Source: an uncultured Pelagibacteraceae bacterium (GTDB lineage: Bacteria; Pseudomonadota; Alphaproteobacteria; Pelagibacterales; Pelagibacteraceae). From it: 64,000 bases of DNA. Both the position numbers and the translations under genes were made by a program. Positions 33,319 to 43,467 of this stretch are shown here, in pieces. Position 1 is the stretch's first letter. Every line of letters begins with the position of its first letter. A model generated the notes under the pieces. That model did not search any database. It worked only from the letters and a program-made list of their open reading frames with translations, and was not told the DNA's origin. Where the stretch lies: the NCBI GenBank assembly GCA_902527215.1, contig CABZOF010000003.1:62001-126000 (forward strand). The letters are read 5' to 3'.

Positions 33319-34827
33319 TTAATTTGAATAAATTACCCTAGGTTCTAGAAATAATTCCCTTGATAAGGCTTTGAATTTTTTAGTCACTTGTTTTGAAATA
33401 ATTTCCTGGTGCTGGGATGGAATTTTTAAAAATACTGAATTACCTCTTTTATAAAGTTTAAACTCTTCTAAAAAAATTGTAGATATTGATGTAAGAGAAT
33501 TAGCAAATCTTAAGGCTGCACCAACTTGTTTGCATGAATATATCTCGTTGTTATTTAAAAACGTTAAGTATTCTATCTTTGGATTGTATTTTATACTACA
33601 ATATCTCCAGTAACAAGAAAGTGCCAATTGTATTCTTTCTTTATGTGAAAGTTTTAATAAAGGCGTATTTAATGTTTCTTGAAAAACCAACTCTGCTTTT
33701 TGGAATGCTCCCAAACCCCAATCCATATGACTTAGTACACAAGATAGATGAAGCAATTTTTGATTAAAATGCTCATTTCCCTCAAATATAGGTTTTATAA
33801 AATCAAAATATTTCTTATATGTAGATCCTAAATCGCCTCTTTTTTTTGAAATATGCTCTAATGATTTATTAAAAACAAAATTACTATCTGAGTGTTTAAA
33901 TAAATCTTTGGCAAGAGATCCTTCTCTAATACCACTAATTGAGCAAATAACATTTTTTGGATTTGCTATGTTCATAATTTCTTCTAGAATTATTGAGCTA
34001 TAAGGAAGATAAGGCGTTCTAGACTTTGATATGTATTCAACTGATTTCAATTTAGATTTATTAAATGAAGAAATTTTTTCTAAAAATTTTGTAAGTTTTT
34101 GATTTTCAATTGAGTATTGATGAATAATATGGACTGGATATTCATTTTGAAATAAGTGTAATTTAAACAAAGCTCTCCACGTACCTCCCACCAAATATAA
34201 ATTATTAAATTTTTTTTTAGATAACCATTTTTCATCTCTTAAAAGATTTTTGAGATATTTAGGTAAATTTCTTTTTTTAACAATAGGATTGTTAATTAAT
34301 CTTAAAACACCAACTGGAAGTGATGTTTTATTTGTTACAATATTGTTTTCAACTCTAGCAAGCTCTAAACTTCCACCACCTAAATCAGCAACAAGTCCAT
34401 CCACATTCTCAAATCCAATTTTAACGCCTTCAGCTGATGATTCGGCTTCTTCTTCACCAGTTAAAATATTTATATTTTTTTTAAATAAGTATTCTACTTC
34501 TTCAATAAAGGGCTTTGCGTCTGTAGCTTCTCTTAATACAGCTGTTGCAATAATTTTAAGGTTATTAATTTTTGAAACATTAAGAATTTCTGAAAATCTT
34601 TTTAAGACTTTTAAAGCATATATCTTGCCTGATTTATGAAGTTTTTTTGATTTATCTAAGTTTTTACCAAGTTCACAAACTGCTTTTTCGTTAAAAAAAG
34701 GTACTCTAGATGATGTAAAATCATCGTAAATTAACATTCTTATAGAATTTGAACCTATATCAATAATAGCTAATTTTGATTGTCTTAATTTTAAATTTTG
34801 CTTATTTTTAATTACTTTAAGTTCCAC
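33319..34827 (-). CDS. ppx: Exopolyphosphatase/guanosine pentaphosphatase
   Basis: Ppx/GppA family phosphatase that releases phosphate from polyphosphate ends or converts pppGpp to ppGpp. The 502-residue protein has the actin-like ATPase motifs AIIDIGSNSIRMLIYD near residue 20, ATAVLREATDAKPFIEEVE, GLVADLGGGSLELARV and a C-terminal HD-like helical domain (about 320-480). The start codon is GTG at 34827, inside the end of ppk (11-base overlap), so storage and mobilisation enzymes are coupled. Confidence 0.9.
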   Translation of the reverse strand: MELKVIKNKQNLKLRQSKLAIIDIGSNSIRMLIYDDFTSSRVPFFNEKAVCELGKNLDKSKKLHKSGKIYALKVLKRFSEILNVSKINNLKIIATAVLREATDAKPFIEEVEYLFKKNINILTGEEEAESSAEGVKIGFENVDGLVADLGGGSLELARVENNIVTNKTSLPVGVLRLINNPIVKKRNLPKYLKNLLRDEKWLSKKKFNNLYLVGGTWRALFKLHLFQNEYPVHIIHQYSIENQKLTKFLEKISSFNKSKLKSVEYISKSRTPYLPYSSIILEEIMNIANPKNVICSISGIREGSLAKDLFKHSDSNFVFNKSLEHISKKRGDLGSTYKKYFDFIKPIFEGNEHFNQKLLHLSCVLSHMDWGLGAFQKAELVFQETLNTPLLKLSHKERIQLALSCYWRYCSIKYNPKIEYLTFLNNNEIYSCKQVGAALRFANSLTSISTIFLEEFKLYKRGNSVFLKIPSQHQEIISKQVTKKFKALSRELFLEPRVIYSN

Positions 34828-36967
34828 CTTTAACCAACCTTAAGTTTAATTTTTTAGGTTTAATTTTTAGTTTTGCTTTTCCTCTTCCTGATAAACTTGG
34901 ATTATTCATGAAATAATCATGTGCAGAAAAAGAATCTTTTCGACTATATTTAATTTTTTGATAATTTCCATCAGGATAAAGTTCCCAGCTCTGATTCGTG
35001 TCGAGATAATTGGCCATCATTATTTGGTCTAAAACCTGTTCATGCACAGTTTGATTTTCAATTGGCACGAGAAGTTCGACTCTTCTATCAAGATTTCTTG
35101 GCATCAAATCTGCAGATGAAATATAAACTTTTGCATTTCTGTTGGGCATAAATTTTCCATTTGCAAAACAATAAATTCTTGAGTGTTCAAGAAATCTTCC
35201 AATGATACTTTTTACAATAATATTTTCCGATTTATTTTTAATACCAGGTCTTAAACAACATACACCTCTTACAAATAAAAAGACTTTTACACCGACACTA
35301 GAAGCCTCATAAAACTTATCAATTATTTGTGGATCAACTAATGAATTCATTTTAGCCCAAATCTCAGCGTGTTTCCCTTTTTTTGCATTACTTATTTCCT
35401 TATCTATATTCTGATTTAAAGTTTTTCTTAAATTTACTGGAGAAATGGAAATTTTATTTAAATTTCTTGGTTTTGAATAACCAGTCACATAATTGTAGAA
35501 TTTTTCTACATCTGTAGCCATTTTTTTATCAGAGCTAAATAGAGATAAGTCTGTGTATATTTTTGCATTTACAGGATGATAATTGCCTGTACCCAAATGG
35601 AAATATGTTTGAATTTTACCACCCTCACGTCGATGTATTAGTGATGATTTAGCATGTGTTTTGTATTTTGCAAAACCATAAACAATTTGAACTCCAGCTT
35701 TTTCAAGACTTCTTGCCAGCTGTATATTTGCTTCTTCATCAAATCTAGCTTTGATTTCAATTAAAGCAGTAACTGTTTTACCATTTTCGGCAGCACTAAT
35801 TAATGCTTTAACAATTGGTGAATCTAAAGTAGTCCTATACAATGTTTGTTTAATAGCAATTACTTTTTTATCTATAGCCGCTTGATTTAAAAATTCAATT
35901 ACAGCATCAAAAGTTTCAAATGGATGATGAACTATTAGGTCTTTTTTCTTAATTGTCTCAAAAAAATTATTATTGTATTCTTTTAATCTTTCTACGTCTC
36001 TTGGTGTAAAGTTTTTAAATTTTAATTTAGAATTTTTAATTTTACAAATTTGGTCTATATCCTGGATTCCAACTAAACCTGCTACTTCATAAATATAATT
36101 TGGATTAATTTCTAATTTATTTGTTATAAATTTTACAAGTTCTTTGTCGCTTTTTTCTAAAATTTCTAATCTAACAATATCACCAGTTCTTCTTCGCTTT
36201 AATGCTAGTTCAAATGATCTGACTAAATCCTCAGCCTCTTCTTGAATTTCTACATCACTATCTCTTATTACTCTAAATATCATTTTCTTTTCTAATAAAT
36301 GATCTGGAAAAATTTCAGAGGCAAAGTAACCAATAACATCATCTAGAACTAAAAATTTCTTAAATGATTTTCCTCCGTCTATTTCAATAAATCTTGATAA
36401 AGCTTTAGGAATTACAATAATTGAATTAAGAATTCTCTTTTTTTTCTTTTTCTTCAGCTTCATAACTAAAGCTCTCCCTTGATTAATAATAAATGGAAAA
36501 GGATGAGCAGGATCAATCGCTGATGGTGTAAGTAGAGGATAGATTTCTTCCTTAAATATTTCTAATAATTTCTTTTTTTCCTTTGTGTTAAGGTTTTCTG
36601 GCTTAGTTAATAAAATATTATTTCTCTTCAGCTGATTTGATAAATTATTAAATATGGTATTTTGTTTATTTAATAGATTTTTTGTATCATTGATAACCAT
36701 CTCCATCTGTTCTTCAGGTGTTAATCCATCTGAACTTAGTGAGTCGACTTCTTGTTTAATTTGACTGTATAGTCCAGCAACTCGAACCATAAAAAATTCG
36801 TCTAAATTTGAGCCTGCAATAGATAAAAATTTTACTCTCTCATAAAGAGGATTTTCAATATTTTGCGCCTCAAAAAGAACCCTATCGTTAAATTTTAACC
36901 ATGATAATTCTCTATTTATATAATTAGATTTAAGCTCTTCTTTGTCTTGTTTTTTTAATGCAGTCAT
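34817..36967 (-). CDS. ppk: Polyphosphate kinase 1
   Basis: Makes polyphosphate from ATP through a phospho-histidine. Motifs: YINRELSWLKFNDRVLFEAQ near the N-terminus, LDEFFMVRVAGL, IKARFDEEANIQLARSLEKA, and the YKTHAKSSLI segment with the likely phosphorylated His, followed by YFHLGTGNYHPVNAKIYTD. The frame is open to 37075, but MTALKKQDKEELKSNYINREL at 36967 gives the normal distance to the conserved N-terminus (716 residues) and avoids reading through the divergent SixA gene. Only 13 bases separate the two start codons. Confidence 0.92.
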   Translation of the reverse strand: MTALKKQDKEELKSNYINRELSWLKFNDRVLFEAQNIENPLYERVKFLSIAGSNLDEFFMVRVAGLYSQIKQEVDSLSSDGLTPEEQMEMVINDTKNLLNKQNTIFNNLSNQLKRNNILLTKPENLNTKEKKKLLEIFKEEIYPLLTPSAIDPAHPFPFIINQGRALVMKLKKKKKKRILNSIIVIPKALSRFIEIDGGKSFKKFLVLDDVIGYFASEIFPDHLLEKKMIFRVIRDSDVEIQEEAEDLVRSFELALKRRRTGDIVRLEILEKSDKELVKFITNKLEINPNYIYEVAGLVGIQDIDQICKIKNSKLKFKNFTPRDVERLKEYNNNFFETIKKKDLIVHHPFETFDAVIEFLNQAAIDKKVIAIKQTLYRTTLDSPIVKALISAAENGKTVTALIEIKARFDEEANIQLARSLEKAGVQIVYGFAKYKTHAKSSLIHRREGGKIQTYFHLGTGNYHPVNAKIYTDLSLFSSDKKMATDVEKFYNYVTGYSKPRNLNKISISPVNLRKTLNQNIDKEISNAKKGKHAEIWAKMNSLVDPQIIDKFYEASSVGVKVFLFVRGVCCLRPGIKNKSENIIVKSIIGRFLEHSRIYCFANGKFMPNRNAKVYISSADLMPRNLDRRVELLVPIENQTVHEQVLDQIMMANYLDTNQSWELYPDGNYQKIKYSRKDSFSAHDYFMNNPSLSGRGKAKLKIKPKKLNLRLVKGGT

Positions 36968-36980
36968 ATATTTAGAATTA

Positions 36981-37496
36981 ATGCGCGAATTATATGTCAT
37001 GAGACATGCAAAATCTAGTTGGGAAGACCCAAATTTAAGTGATTTTGAAAGACCATTAAATAAAAGAGGCATCAAAAGTGCAAAAATTATAAGTGAATTT
37101 TTTGTTAAAAAAAAATATTCCTTTGATTATGTGCTTTTATCTTCATCAAAAAGAACAAAAAAAACTCTAAATTTAATACTGAAAAAAATAAATAAACCAA
37201 AAAAAATTAAAAGTTCCTCAAAGCTTTATTTAGTTAATGAAAATGAAATTATAGGGTATATAAAAAATATCAATAAAAGGTTTAAGAAAGTATTGCTAAT
37301 AAATCATGAACCTGCTCTTAAAAATTTAGTTATAAAATTAACTAAAAATAAAGATAATAGTAATTTTAAACTATTAAATTATAAATTCCCAACTTGTGCA
37401 TTTGCTAAAATAGTTTTCGATACAAATGATTGGATAAATATTGAAAAGAAAGGAATTATTTCTGAATTTGTAAGGCCTAAAGATTTAGTTATCTAA
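36981..37496 (+). CDS. SixA-type phosphohistidine phosphatase
   Basis: Histidine-phosphatase (branch 1) protein of 171 residues. It opens with LYVMRHAKSSWEDPNLSDFE (RHG-type catalytic His), then RPLNKRGIKSAKII, LLSSSKRTKKT and INHEPALKNL with the second His. This is the SixA pattern; E. coli SixA removes phosphate from histidine phosphotransfer proteins. The ATG at 36981 was preferred over the open frame to 36942 because the conserved sequence starts there. Divergent from ppk and convergent with phoB (12-base overlap), so it sits inside the phosphate region. Confidence 0.85.
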   Translation: MRELYVMRHAKSSWEDPNLSDFERPLNKRGIKSAKIISEFFVKKKYSFDYVLLSSSKRTKKTLNLILKKINKPKKIKSSSKLYLVNENEIIGYIKNINKRFKKVLLINHEPALKNLVIKLTKNKDNSNFKLLNYKFPTCAFAKIVFDTNDWINIEKKGIISEFVRPKDLVI

Positions 37497-38168
37497 CGAA
37501 TAGCCTGCAGATCTCACTGTGCGAATTAAACTTTCTAATCCACTTACATTTAAAACTTTTCTCAATCTTCTTATGTGAACATCAACCGTTCTACTTTCTA
37601 CATAAATATTTTCACCCCAAACATTATTTAGTAATTGTTCTCTTGAATAAACTCTTTTTGGATTTTTAATAAAAAAATCTAATAATTTAAATTCTGTGGG
37701 TCCCAAAATTATTTCCTTATCATTTCTATAAACTCTTTTTGCTAATCTATCAATTTTAAGGTCTTTAAATTCCACAACATCAGTTGATGACAAAGGTTTA
37801 GCCCTTCTTAACAAAGATTTAATTCTTGCATTTAATTCTTTTTGACTAAATGGTTTAGTGACGTAATCATCAGCTCCAGTTTCAAATGCTTTTAATTTAT
37901 CTTCCTCCTCTCCTTTTGCAGTAAGCATAATAATTGGAATGTCATTATATTTTTTATCCCTTTTTAACTGTTTACATATTTCAACACCTGATAAATCTGG
38001 CAACATCCAATCTAATAAGATTAAGTCTGGCATTTTTTGTTTTATTGATTTTAAAGAGTCCTCTCCATTTTCACTTGAAGAAACCTTATGACCTTCTTTT
38101 TCTAAATTATATTTTAATAAGGTTGAAATTGGCGCCTCATCTTCTGCAATAAATATGTGTGCACTCAT
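37485..38168 (-). CDS. phoB: PhoB, phosphate-regulon response regulator
   Basis: OmpR-family activator of phosphate-starvation genes. Receiver domain with Asp10/Glu11, phosphorylation site Asp53 (LILLDWMLPDLSG), TAKGEEEDK and the KPF Lys; DNA-binding winged helix from about residue 125 (LGPTEFKLLDFFIKNPKRVY, VDVHIRRLRKVL). 227 residues, typical. Its ATG overlaps the phoU stop by one base. Partner kinase PhoR lies about 6 kb upstream at the head of the same strand. Confidence 0.95.
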   Translation of the reverse strand: MSAHIFIAEDEAPISTLLKYNLEKEGHKVSSSENGEDSLKSIKQKMPDLILLDWMLPDLSGVEICKQLKRDKKYNDIPIIMLTAKGEEEDKLKAFETGADDYVTKPFSQKELNARIKSLLRRAKPLSSTDVVEFKDLKIDRLAKRVYRNDKEIILGPTEFKLLDFFIKNPKRVYSREQLLNNVWGENIYVESRTVDVHIRRLRKVLNVSGLESLIRTVRSAGYSLDN

Positions 38169-38869
38169 TACTTTGTTAATACTGAGTCGCTACCCTTAGG
38201 TCTTTCTCCCTCCAAATAATCACCTGTAACTAAATAATATACTTGCTCAGCAATGTTGGTTGTATGATCTCCTATCCTTTCAATATTTTTAGTTACAAAT
38301 AAAAGATGTGAGCCATATTCAATATTTTCCATATTTGATTTAAGTAATGAGATGACTTCTTCCATACATTGATTTGTTAAATCATCAACTTGTTCATCAC
38401 TCTCCCATACTGTTCGAGCTACATCGCTTGATCTACTTAGATATGAGTCTAAAACAATTTTTAATTGTTTTTGAACCAAAATGCAGATTCTATTCATTGC
38501 TTCAATTAAATTATTTGGCAAATGCGTATTTATAAGTTTTGTTCTTTTTGCAATATTTTTGGCAAGATCACCTATTCTTTCTAAGTCTGAAGACATCTTT
38601 AGAGCTGCGACTGTTTCTCTAAGATCCACAGCCATTGGTTGTCTTAAAGCAATTAAATTTACTACCTCATTCTCTATCTGAGACTCAAAATTATCTATAA
38701 CTACATCTGAATTTATAACATCATCAGCAAGGTTATGATCATTTGTTGATATTGCTTTCATTGCTTTACCTAAAGCGGTTTCGCAATTTGCCCCCATTTC
38801 AACTAAATCATTGTTTAATTTTTTTAATTGGTCTTCGTAAGATTTTACTGTGTGTGGTTTTTCATTCAT
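38168..38869 (-). CDS. phoU: PhoU, phosphate signalling regulator
   Basis: Cytoplasmic all-helical protein that links PstSCAB activity to PhoR and damps the Pho response. The 233-residue product has two PhoU repeats with the metal-binding signatures SSDLERIGDLAKNIAKR and TKNIERIGDHTTNIAEQ. It begins one base after (overlapping) the pstB stop and couples to phoB. Confidence 0.95.
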   Translation of the reverse strand: MNEKPHTVKSYEDQLKKLNNDLVEMGANCETALGKAMKAISTNDHNLADDVINSDVVIDNFESQIENEVVNLIALRQPMAVDLRETVAALKMSSDLERIGDLAKNIAKRTKLINTHLPNNLIEAMNRICILVQKQLKIVLDSYLSRSSDVARTVWESDEQVDDLTNQCMEEVISLLKSNMENIEYGSHLLFVTKNIERIGDHTTNIAEQVYYLVTGDYLEGERPKGSDSVLTK

Positions 38870-39624
38870 TATCCAAACCTTCCTGTTATGTAATCCTGCG
38901 TTTGTTGTTGAGTCGGATTCTTGAATATCTTATCAGTAGAACCTACTTCAATCAATTTACCAAGGTGAAAAAAACCAGTATTTTGAGAGACTCTTGCAGC
39001 TTGGGACATTGAGTGAGTAACAATTATTATAGTATGTTCCTTTCTTAATTCATCAATTAGCTCCTCTATTTGTGCTGTTGCAATTGGATCAAGAGCTGAA
39101 CATGGCTCATCCATGAGTATTACCTCTGGCTTAATTGATATTGTTCTTGCAATACAAAGTCTTTGTTGTTGTCCACCTGATAAACCAGTACCTGGTTCGT
39201 GAATTCTGTCTTTTACCTCTTCCCAAAGTGCTGCTTTTCTCAAACTCTCTTCAACAATATTATCCATTTCACTTTTAGATTGAGCTATCCCATGTATCTC
39301 AGGTCCATAAGAAATATTCTCATAAATGGTTTTTGGAAAAGGATTTGGTTTTTGAAAAATCATTCCAACTTTTTCTCTAAGCCTTACAACATCTGTATCT
39401 TTTTGATTTATGTCATAGTCATTAATTTTTACGACACCACTGACTTTACAAATATCGATCACATCATTCATTCTATTTAGACATCTTAAGAATGTTGATT
39501 TACCACAACCAGAAGGTCCAATAAGAGCAGTTACTTTATTTGCTTCGATATCCATATTGATATCAAATAAAGCTTGTTTCGCTCCATAATAGACATCAAC
39601 ATTTTTTGCTTCTATTTTATTCAT
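38869..39624 (-). CDS. pstB: PstB, phosphate ABC transporter ATPase
   Basis: ATPase of the high-affinity phosphate importer. Walker [10 protein letters not shown] near residue 33, the PstB-typical [20 protein letters not shown], signature [15 protein letters not shown] and Walker [17 protein letters not shown]. The 251-residue length is usual. It lies 3 bases after pstA. Confidence 0.96.
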   Translation of the reverse strand: MNKIEAKNVDVYYGAKQALFDINMDIEANKVTALIGPSGCGKSTFLRCLNRMNDVIDICKVSGVVKINDYDINQKDTDVVRLREKVGMIFQKPNPFPKTIYENISYGPEIHGIAQSKSEMDNIVEESLRKAALWEEVKDRIHEPGTGLSGGQQQRLCIARTISIKPEVILMDEPCSALDPIATAQIEELIDELRKEHTIIIVTHSMSQAARVSQNTGFFHLGKLIEVGSTDKIFKNPTQQQTQDYITGRFG

Positions 39625-39627
39625 ATT

Positions 39628-40896
39628 TTAGTTCCATTTCTTTTCAAATTTATGTCTAATTAATTGTGCTCCTAAATTCATAAAAATTAGGAAAAATAAT
39701 AATACCATTATGCAAGCAGACACTTTTTCTACAAATCCTCTTTCGGCACTCTCCGCCCATATATAGATTTGAACAGGCAAGCTAGCTGCTGGATCCATAG
39801 GGGTTCCTGGTATTGTGTTAACAAAAGCAACCATTCCAATTAATATTAAAGGCGCTGTTTCACCTAATGCTTGAGCTAAGCCAATTATAGTACCTGATAA
39901 AGTTCCAGGTAAAGCCAATGGCACGGTATGATGCATCGTCGTTTGCATTCTGCTAGCTCCCATTGCTAAAGCTGCTTCTCTTATACTGGGTGGAACAGCC
40001 TTCAATGATGCTCTGGCTGCTATTATAATTGTTGGAAGAGTCATTAATGAAAGGGTTATACCTCCAACTAAGGGTGTTGATCTAGGTAAACCAAATACAG
40101 CCAATAAAACACCTAATCCTAATAATCCAAAAACAATTGAAGGAACTGCTGCTAGATTATTGATATTTACTTCAATAAAATCTGTAAATCTGTTTTTTGG
40201 TGCAAATTCCTCTAGATACACTGCAGCTAGTAAGGCAACAGGAAAGGCAATTGACAGACAGACAAGTATGGAAAATAATGAACCCATAAATGAGCTTGCT
40301 ATTCCCGCTAACTCAGCTTCTCTAGAATCAGCATTTGTAAAAAAACTGGCATTAAATTCACTTATAACTCTTCCATCTTCACTTAATTTATCAAAAATTT
40401 TTAATTGATAATCAGATGCTCTTCTTCTATTTTCAGGTATATCTCTTGGATAATTTCCTTTAAATACTTGATCTAAGTCGTCAGAGGCTGTTAATTTTAC
40501 ATCAACTGTTTTTCCAAAGCTATCAGGATTGTCTAGAAGATAATATTTTAATTCTCTCTCAAAAGTAAATGCAAACATTTTTTTTAATTCCATAATTTGA
40601 TCCTCACTTGCGTCTGGATCGAGAGTGATAAATGTTTCTATCCCAAACTCATAAAAGTCTGCATCATTAATATCTTCGGTTGTTGGTTTTTTATCTGGAT
40701 CCAAATATAATAAATCTGCATTATAATTGACTGGTATTACCAACCATGTTTTTTGAAATGCTGTGTAACCAGTAGAAAATATCTTTGTTAGAAATACCAC
40801 TAGAAATAATAAAGCCATAAATATTGCAGCTTTACCGTAAAATTGAAATCTTTTTTCAGCTTTGTATCTTTTAATTAAACGTTCTTCTTTATTCAT
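39628..40896 (-). CDS. pstA: PstA, phosphate ABC transporter permease
   Basis: Permease subunit with the long N-terminal region typical of alphaproteobacterial PstA (422 residues against about 290 in E. coli). A first helix lies at about residues 20-45, then a periplasmic stretch of about 150 residues, then the ABC permease core with MGSLFSILVCLSIAFPVALL, AVPSIVFGLLGLGVLL and the EAA loop PSIREAALAMGASRMQTTMH. It follows pstC by 6 bases. Confidence 0.94.
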   Translation of the reverse strand: MNKEERLIKRYKAEKRFQFYGKAAIFMALLFLVVFLTKIFSTGYTAFQKTWLVIPVNYNADLLYLDPDKKPTTEDINDADFYEFGIETFITLDPDASEDQIMELKKMFAFTFERELKYYLLDNPDSFGKTVDVKLTASDDLDQVFKGNYPRDIPENRRRASDYQLKIFDKLSEDGRVISEFNASFFTNADSREAELAGIASSFMGSLFSILVCLSIAFPVALLAAVYLEEFAPKNRFTDFIEVNINNLAAVPSIVFGLLGLGVLLAVFGLPRSTPLVGGITLSLMTLPTIIIAARASLKAVPPSIREAALAMGASRMQTTMHHTVPLALPGTLSGTIIGLAQALGETAPLILIGMVAFVNTIPGTPMDPAASLPVQIYIWAESAERGFVEKVSACIMVLLFFLIFMNLGAQLIRHKFEKKWN

Positions 40897-40902
40897 ATTT
40901 CT

Positions 40903-42285
40903 TTATTCATATTTCTCTCTATATTTTTTCACAACAGATAAGGCAACAATATTTAAAACTAAAGTAACTATAAATAAACTTAATCCCAGTGCAAAAGCTG
41001 CTTGGGTTTTCGGATCCCCAAATTGTTGATCACCAATTAAGATAACAACAATTTGAGCAGTTATTGTTGAAGTGGACTCTAATGGATTAAGAGTTAGGTT
41101 TGCTGCCAACCCTGATGCCATTACAACAATCATTGTTTCACCAATAGCTCTAGAAACACCTAATAAAATAGATCCAACAATTCCAGGTAAAGCAGCTGGA
41201 AAAATTACTCTTTTTATTGTTTCAGATTTTGTTGCTCCCATGGCATAGCTACCATCTCTAAGATTTTGAGGAACACTTGTAATTACGTCGTCACTTAAGC
41301 TTGATATAAATGGAATAATCATAATTCCCATAACGCCACCGGCTGCCAGTGCGCTTTCTGCTGACACCTCTAGTCCTAATGATAATCCAAGGTCTTTTAA
41401 AAAAGGTCCAACTGTTAAAGCAGCAAAAAAACCATAAACAACAGTTGGAATTCCTGCTAAAATTTCAATGACAGGTTTGGCATATTGTCTTAAACGTTTG
41501 CTCGCATATTCCGCCATATATATACCACTTAACAAACCAATTGGTATTGCAACACACATTGCAATCAAAGCTATAAAAAAGGTGCCTGCAAATATCGGAA
41601 CTGCACCAAAAGTATCACTATACATTGATGGATCAAGTGCTTCACTTGCATCTCGAACAAAAGCTTTTGCAGGATACCAGTGCATTCCAAATACAAAATC
41701 AAATAGTGGGATAACTTGAAAAAATTCTATTGTTTGAAACAAAAGGGAAAAAATAATACCAATGGTTGTTAATATCGCTGCCAGTGATGATAAAAAAAAT
41801 ACTCCTTTAAGAAATATTTCAACTGGTTCTCTTGTTTTAGTGTTGTTTGAAATCTTTGTATACGCATAACCTGTTGATGCAATTAATAATGATAAAACTA
41901 TAACGACCTTAGACCACTTTGCTATGTCTCTAAAGTTTAAATATTTTTCTGCTGATCTTTGTAACTCTGCAGTAAGTTCTCCTGAATACTGGTTTCGAGA
42001 AAGTGATTTTACTTTTTCATAAAATAAATTCAACTCTCCTTCTAGAAGTCCTTGCGAAGAATAATCACTAAGTATAAAAAATCTTACTATGCTAGGTTCA
42101 AATATCGACCATAAAGCATACAAAAGAAAAGCAGGTGCGCCACACCATATAGCAAGATAGTATCCATAAAATTTTGGAAGAGCTGTTAACCGTTTGTTAG
42201 ATTGAATTAAAATAGCTTTTTTTCTTCCAAAGAAGTAACTGGATAAAGCTAAAAGAACGATTGTTAAAAATATTACTGAATTCAA
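40903..42285 (-). CDS. pstC: PstC, phosphate ABC transporter permease
   Basis: Partner permease of PstA, 460 residues, with a long N-terminal region containing two extra hydrophobic segments before the core (FAGTFFIALIAMCVAIPIGL, ILAGIPTVVYGFFAAL, EAA loop PQNLRDGSYAMGATKSETIK). The start is TTG at 42285, preceded at a good distance by AAGGAG (42294-42299); no ATG fits. The weak start codon and the terminator upstream would both reduce PstC relative to PstS. Confidence 0.94.
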   Translation of the reverse strand: MNSVIFLTIVLLALSSYFFGRKKAILIQSNKRLTALPKFYGYYLAIWCGAPAFLLYALWSIFEPSIVRFFILSDYSSQGLLEGELNLFYEKVKSLSRNQYSGELTAELQRSAEKYLNFRDIAKWSKVVIVLSLLIASTGYAYTKISNNTKTREPVEIFLKGVFFLSSLAAILTTIGIIFSLLFQTIEFFQVIPLFDFVFGMHWYPAKAFVRDASEALDPSMYSDTFGAVPIFAGTFFIALIAMCVAIPIGLLSGIYMAEYASKRLRQYAKPVIEILAGIPTVVYGFFAALTVGPFLKDLGLSLGLEVSAESALAAGGVMGIMIIPFISSLSDDVITSVPQNLRDGSYAMGATKSETIKRVIFPAALPGIVGSILLGVSRAIGETMIVVMASGLAANLTLNPLESTSTITAQIVVILIGDQQFGDPKTQAAFALGLSLFIVTLVLNIVALSVVKKYREKYE

Positions 42286-42293
42286 TTATTGGC

Positions 42294-42299
42294 TCCTTT
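42294..42299 (-). promoter_or_regulatory. Ribosome-binding site supporting the TTG start of pstC
   Basis: AAGGAG on the minus strand ends 8 bases before the TTG at 42285, which fixes that unusual start. Confidence 0.65.
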
Positions 42300-42309
42300 A
42301 GATTTATAC

Positions 42310-42342
42310 AAAAAAAAGGGCCCATTTAATAGGGCCCCTTTT
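42310..42342 (-). terminator. Intrinsic terminator between pstS and pstC
   Basis: On the minus strand a G+C-rich GGGCCC stem closes an eight-base A/T loop and is followed at once by eight T. The segment is 22 bases beyond the pstS stop and before pstC. It should end most transcripts after pstS while letting some read through to pstCAB-phoUB. Confidence 0.82.
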
Positions 42343-42364
42343 GAGTTTATTAACAAATATTATA

Positions 42365-43399
42365 TTACTCCATTGACATTGCAGTAAGAGATTTCGAATT
42401 ATCTCTAACTGTTCTGTAAGTTTCAGCATCAAGTGGAACAAGTCCTATTTCCGCTAAGTAACCTCTTTTACCAATAGCTTTAGTTGTAGTGAATTCTTTT
42501 ACAAATTCATGTAATCCTGGAATTACACCAACATGAGCTTTTTTTACGTAAAAGAATAATGGTCTAGCAACAGCATAACTATAGTCTTGGATAGATTCTA
42601 GTGATGGTTGACCACCTTCTATACTTGCAGCTTGCAATTTATCTCTAGCAGCTAAGAAGTAACTAAATCCAAAGAAACCAAACATTTCTTTGTCTTCAGA
42701 TAATTTTTGAATAATTAAACTATCATTCTCTCCAACTTCAATTGCAGCACCATCTTCTCTGTAAAGTTTTTGTGGTTTTTTATATTTTTTATTTCCAGCT
42801 TCGAAACCTGCTTTGTATAATGCTTTAGCCTCTTTAGGCATACCTTTTTTCATTACTAACGAATTCCAAGCATCTCTTGTTCCGGATGTTCCTGGGGGAA
42901 TCATAACTGAAATCTTTTGTTTTGGTAAACTTGGGTCTATTTGATCCCATGTTTTGTATATGTTGTCTACTAATTTACCATCAACAACTGAGTGTTTTGC
43001 TAAAGCTTTCCAAAGTTGTTCTTTAGTGAAGTTTACTGGTTCAGCATCAACACTGTATGCTAAAGTAATACCATCGTTACCTATAATAACTTCAACAATG
43101 TCATTAACACCATTTTTTTTGCAAAGAGCTTTTTCTTTATCTTTCATTGCTCTTGATGCATTTGTTATATCAGGGTGAGCTTCTCCTACACCTGCACAAA
43201 ATAATTTTGCACCACCACCTGTACCAGTTGACTCGATTACTGGTGTTTTAAATCCAGTTTGCCCGAATCTTTCAGCAACTATTGTTGCGTAAGGGAATAC
43301 AGTAGATGATCCAACTATTTTGATTTGATCTCTTGCTTGAGCAATAGTGGCAACAGAAATGGCAACTATTGAAGCAAGAACTATAGTTAGTTTTTTCAT
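42365..43399 (-). CDS. pstS: PstS, phosphate-binding protein
   Basis: Periplasmic phosphate receptor for PstCAB. Residues 1-22 form a signal peptide (cut near AQA-RDQ). IKIVGSSTVFPYATIVAERF supplies the first phosphate-binding loop, ESTGTGGGAKLFCAGVG the second and PPGTSGTRDAWNSLV the third. 344 residues, usual. It has its own promoter region with a PHO-box array and is followed by a terminator, so it should be the most strongly induced gene of the cluster under phosphate starvation. Confidence 0.96.
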   Translation of the reverse strand: MKKLTIVLASIVAISVATIAQARDQIKIVGSSTVFPYATIVAERFGQTGFKTPVIESTGTGGGAKLFCAGVGEAHPDITNASRAMKDKEKALCKKNGVNDIVEVIIGNDGITLAYSVDAEPVNFTKEQLWKALAKHSVVDGKLVDNIYKTWDQIDPSLPKQKISVMIPPGTSGTRDAWNSLVMKKGMPKEAKALYKAGFEAGNKKYKKPQKLYREDGAAIEVGENDSLIIQKLSEDKEMFGFFGFSYFLAARDKLQAASIEGGQPSLESIQDYSYAVARPLFFYVKKAHVGVIPGLHEFVKEFTTTKAIGKRGYLAEIGLVPLDAETYRTVRDNSKSLTAMSME

Positions 43400-43467
43400 T
43401 TTAATATCCTTTCGTGAATTAAAGTTAATTAACGACTCGCTTAATAAATTTTATTGAGGACTCTAGT

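Noticed and set aside
36968-37075. Longer ppk start at 37000 or 37075
   Set aside because: It would run through the start of the divergent SixA-type gene and adds no conserved residues; the ATG at 36967 fits the family.
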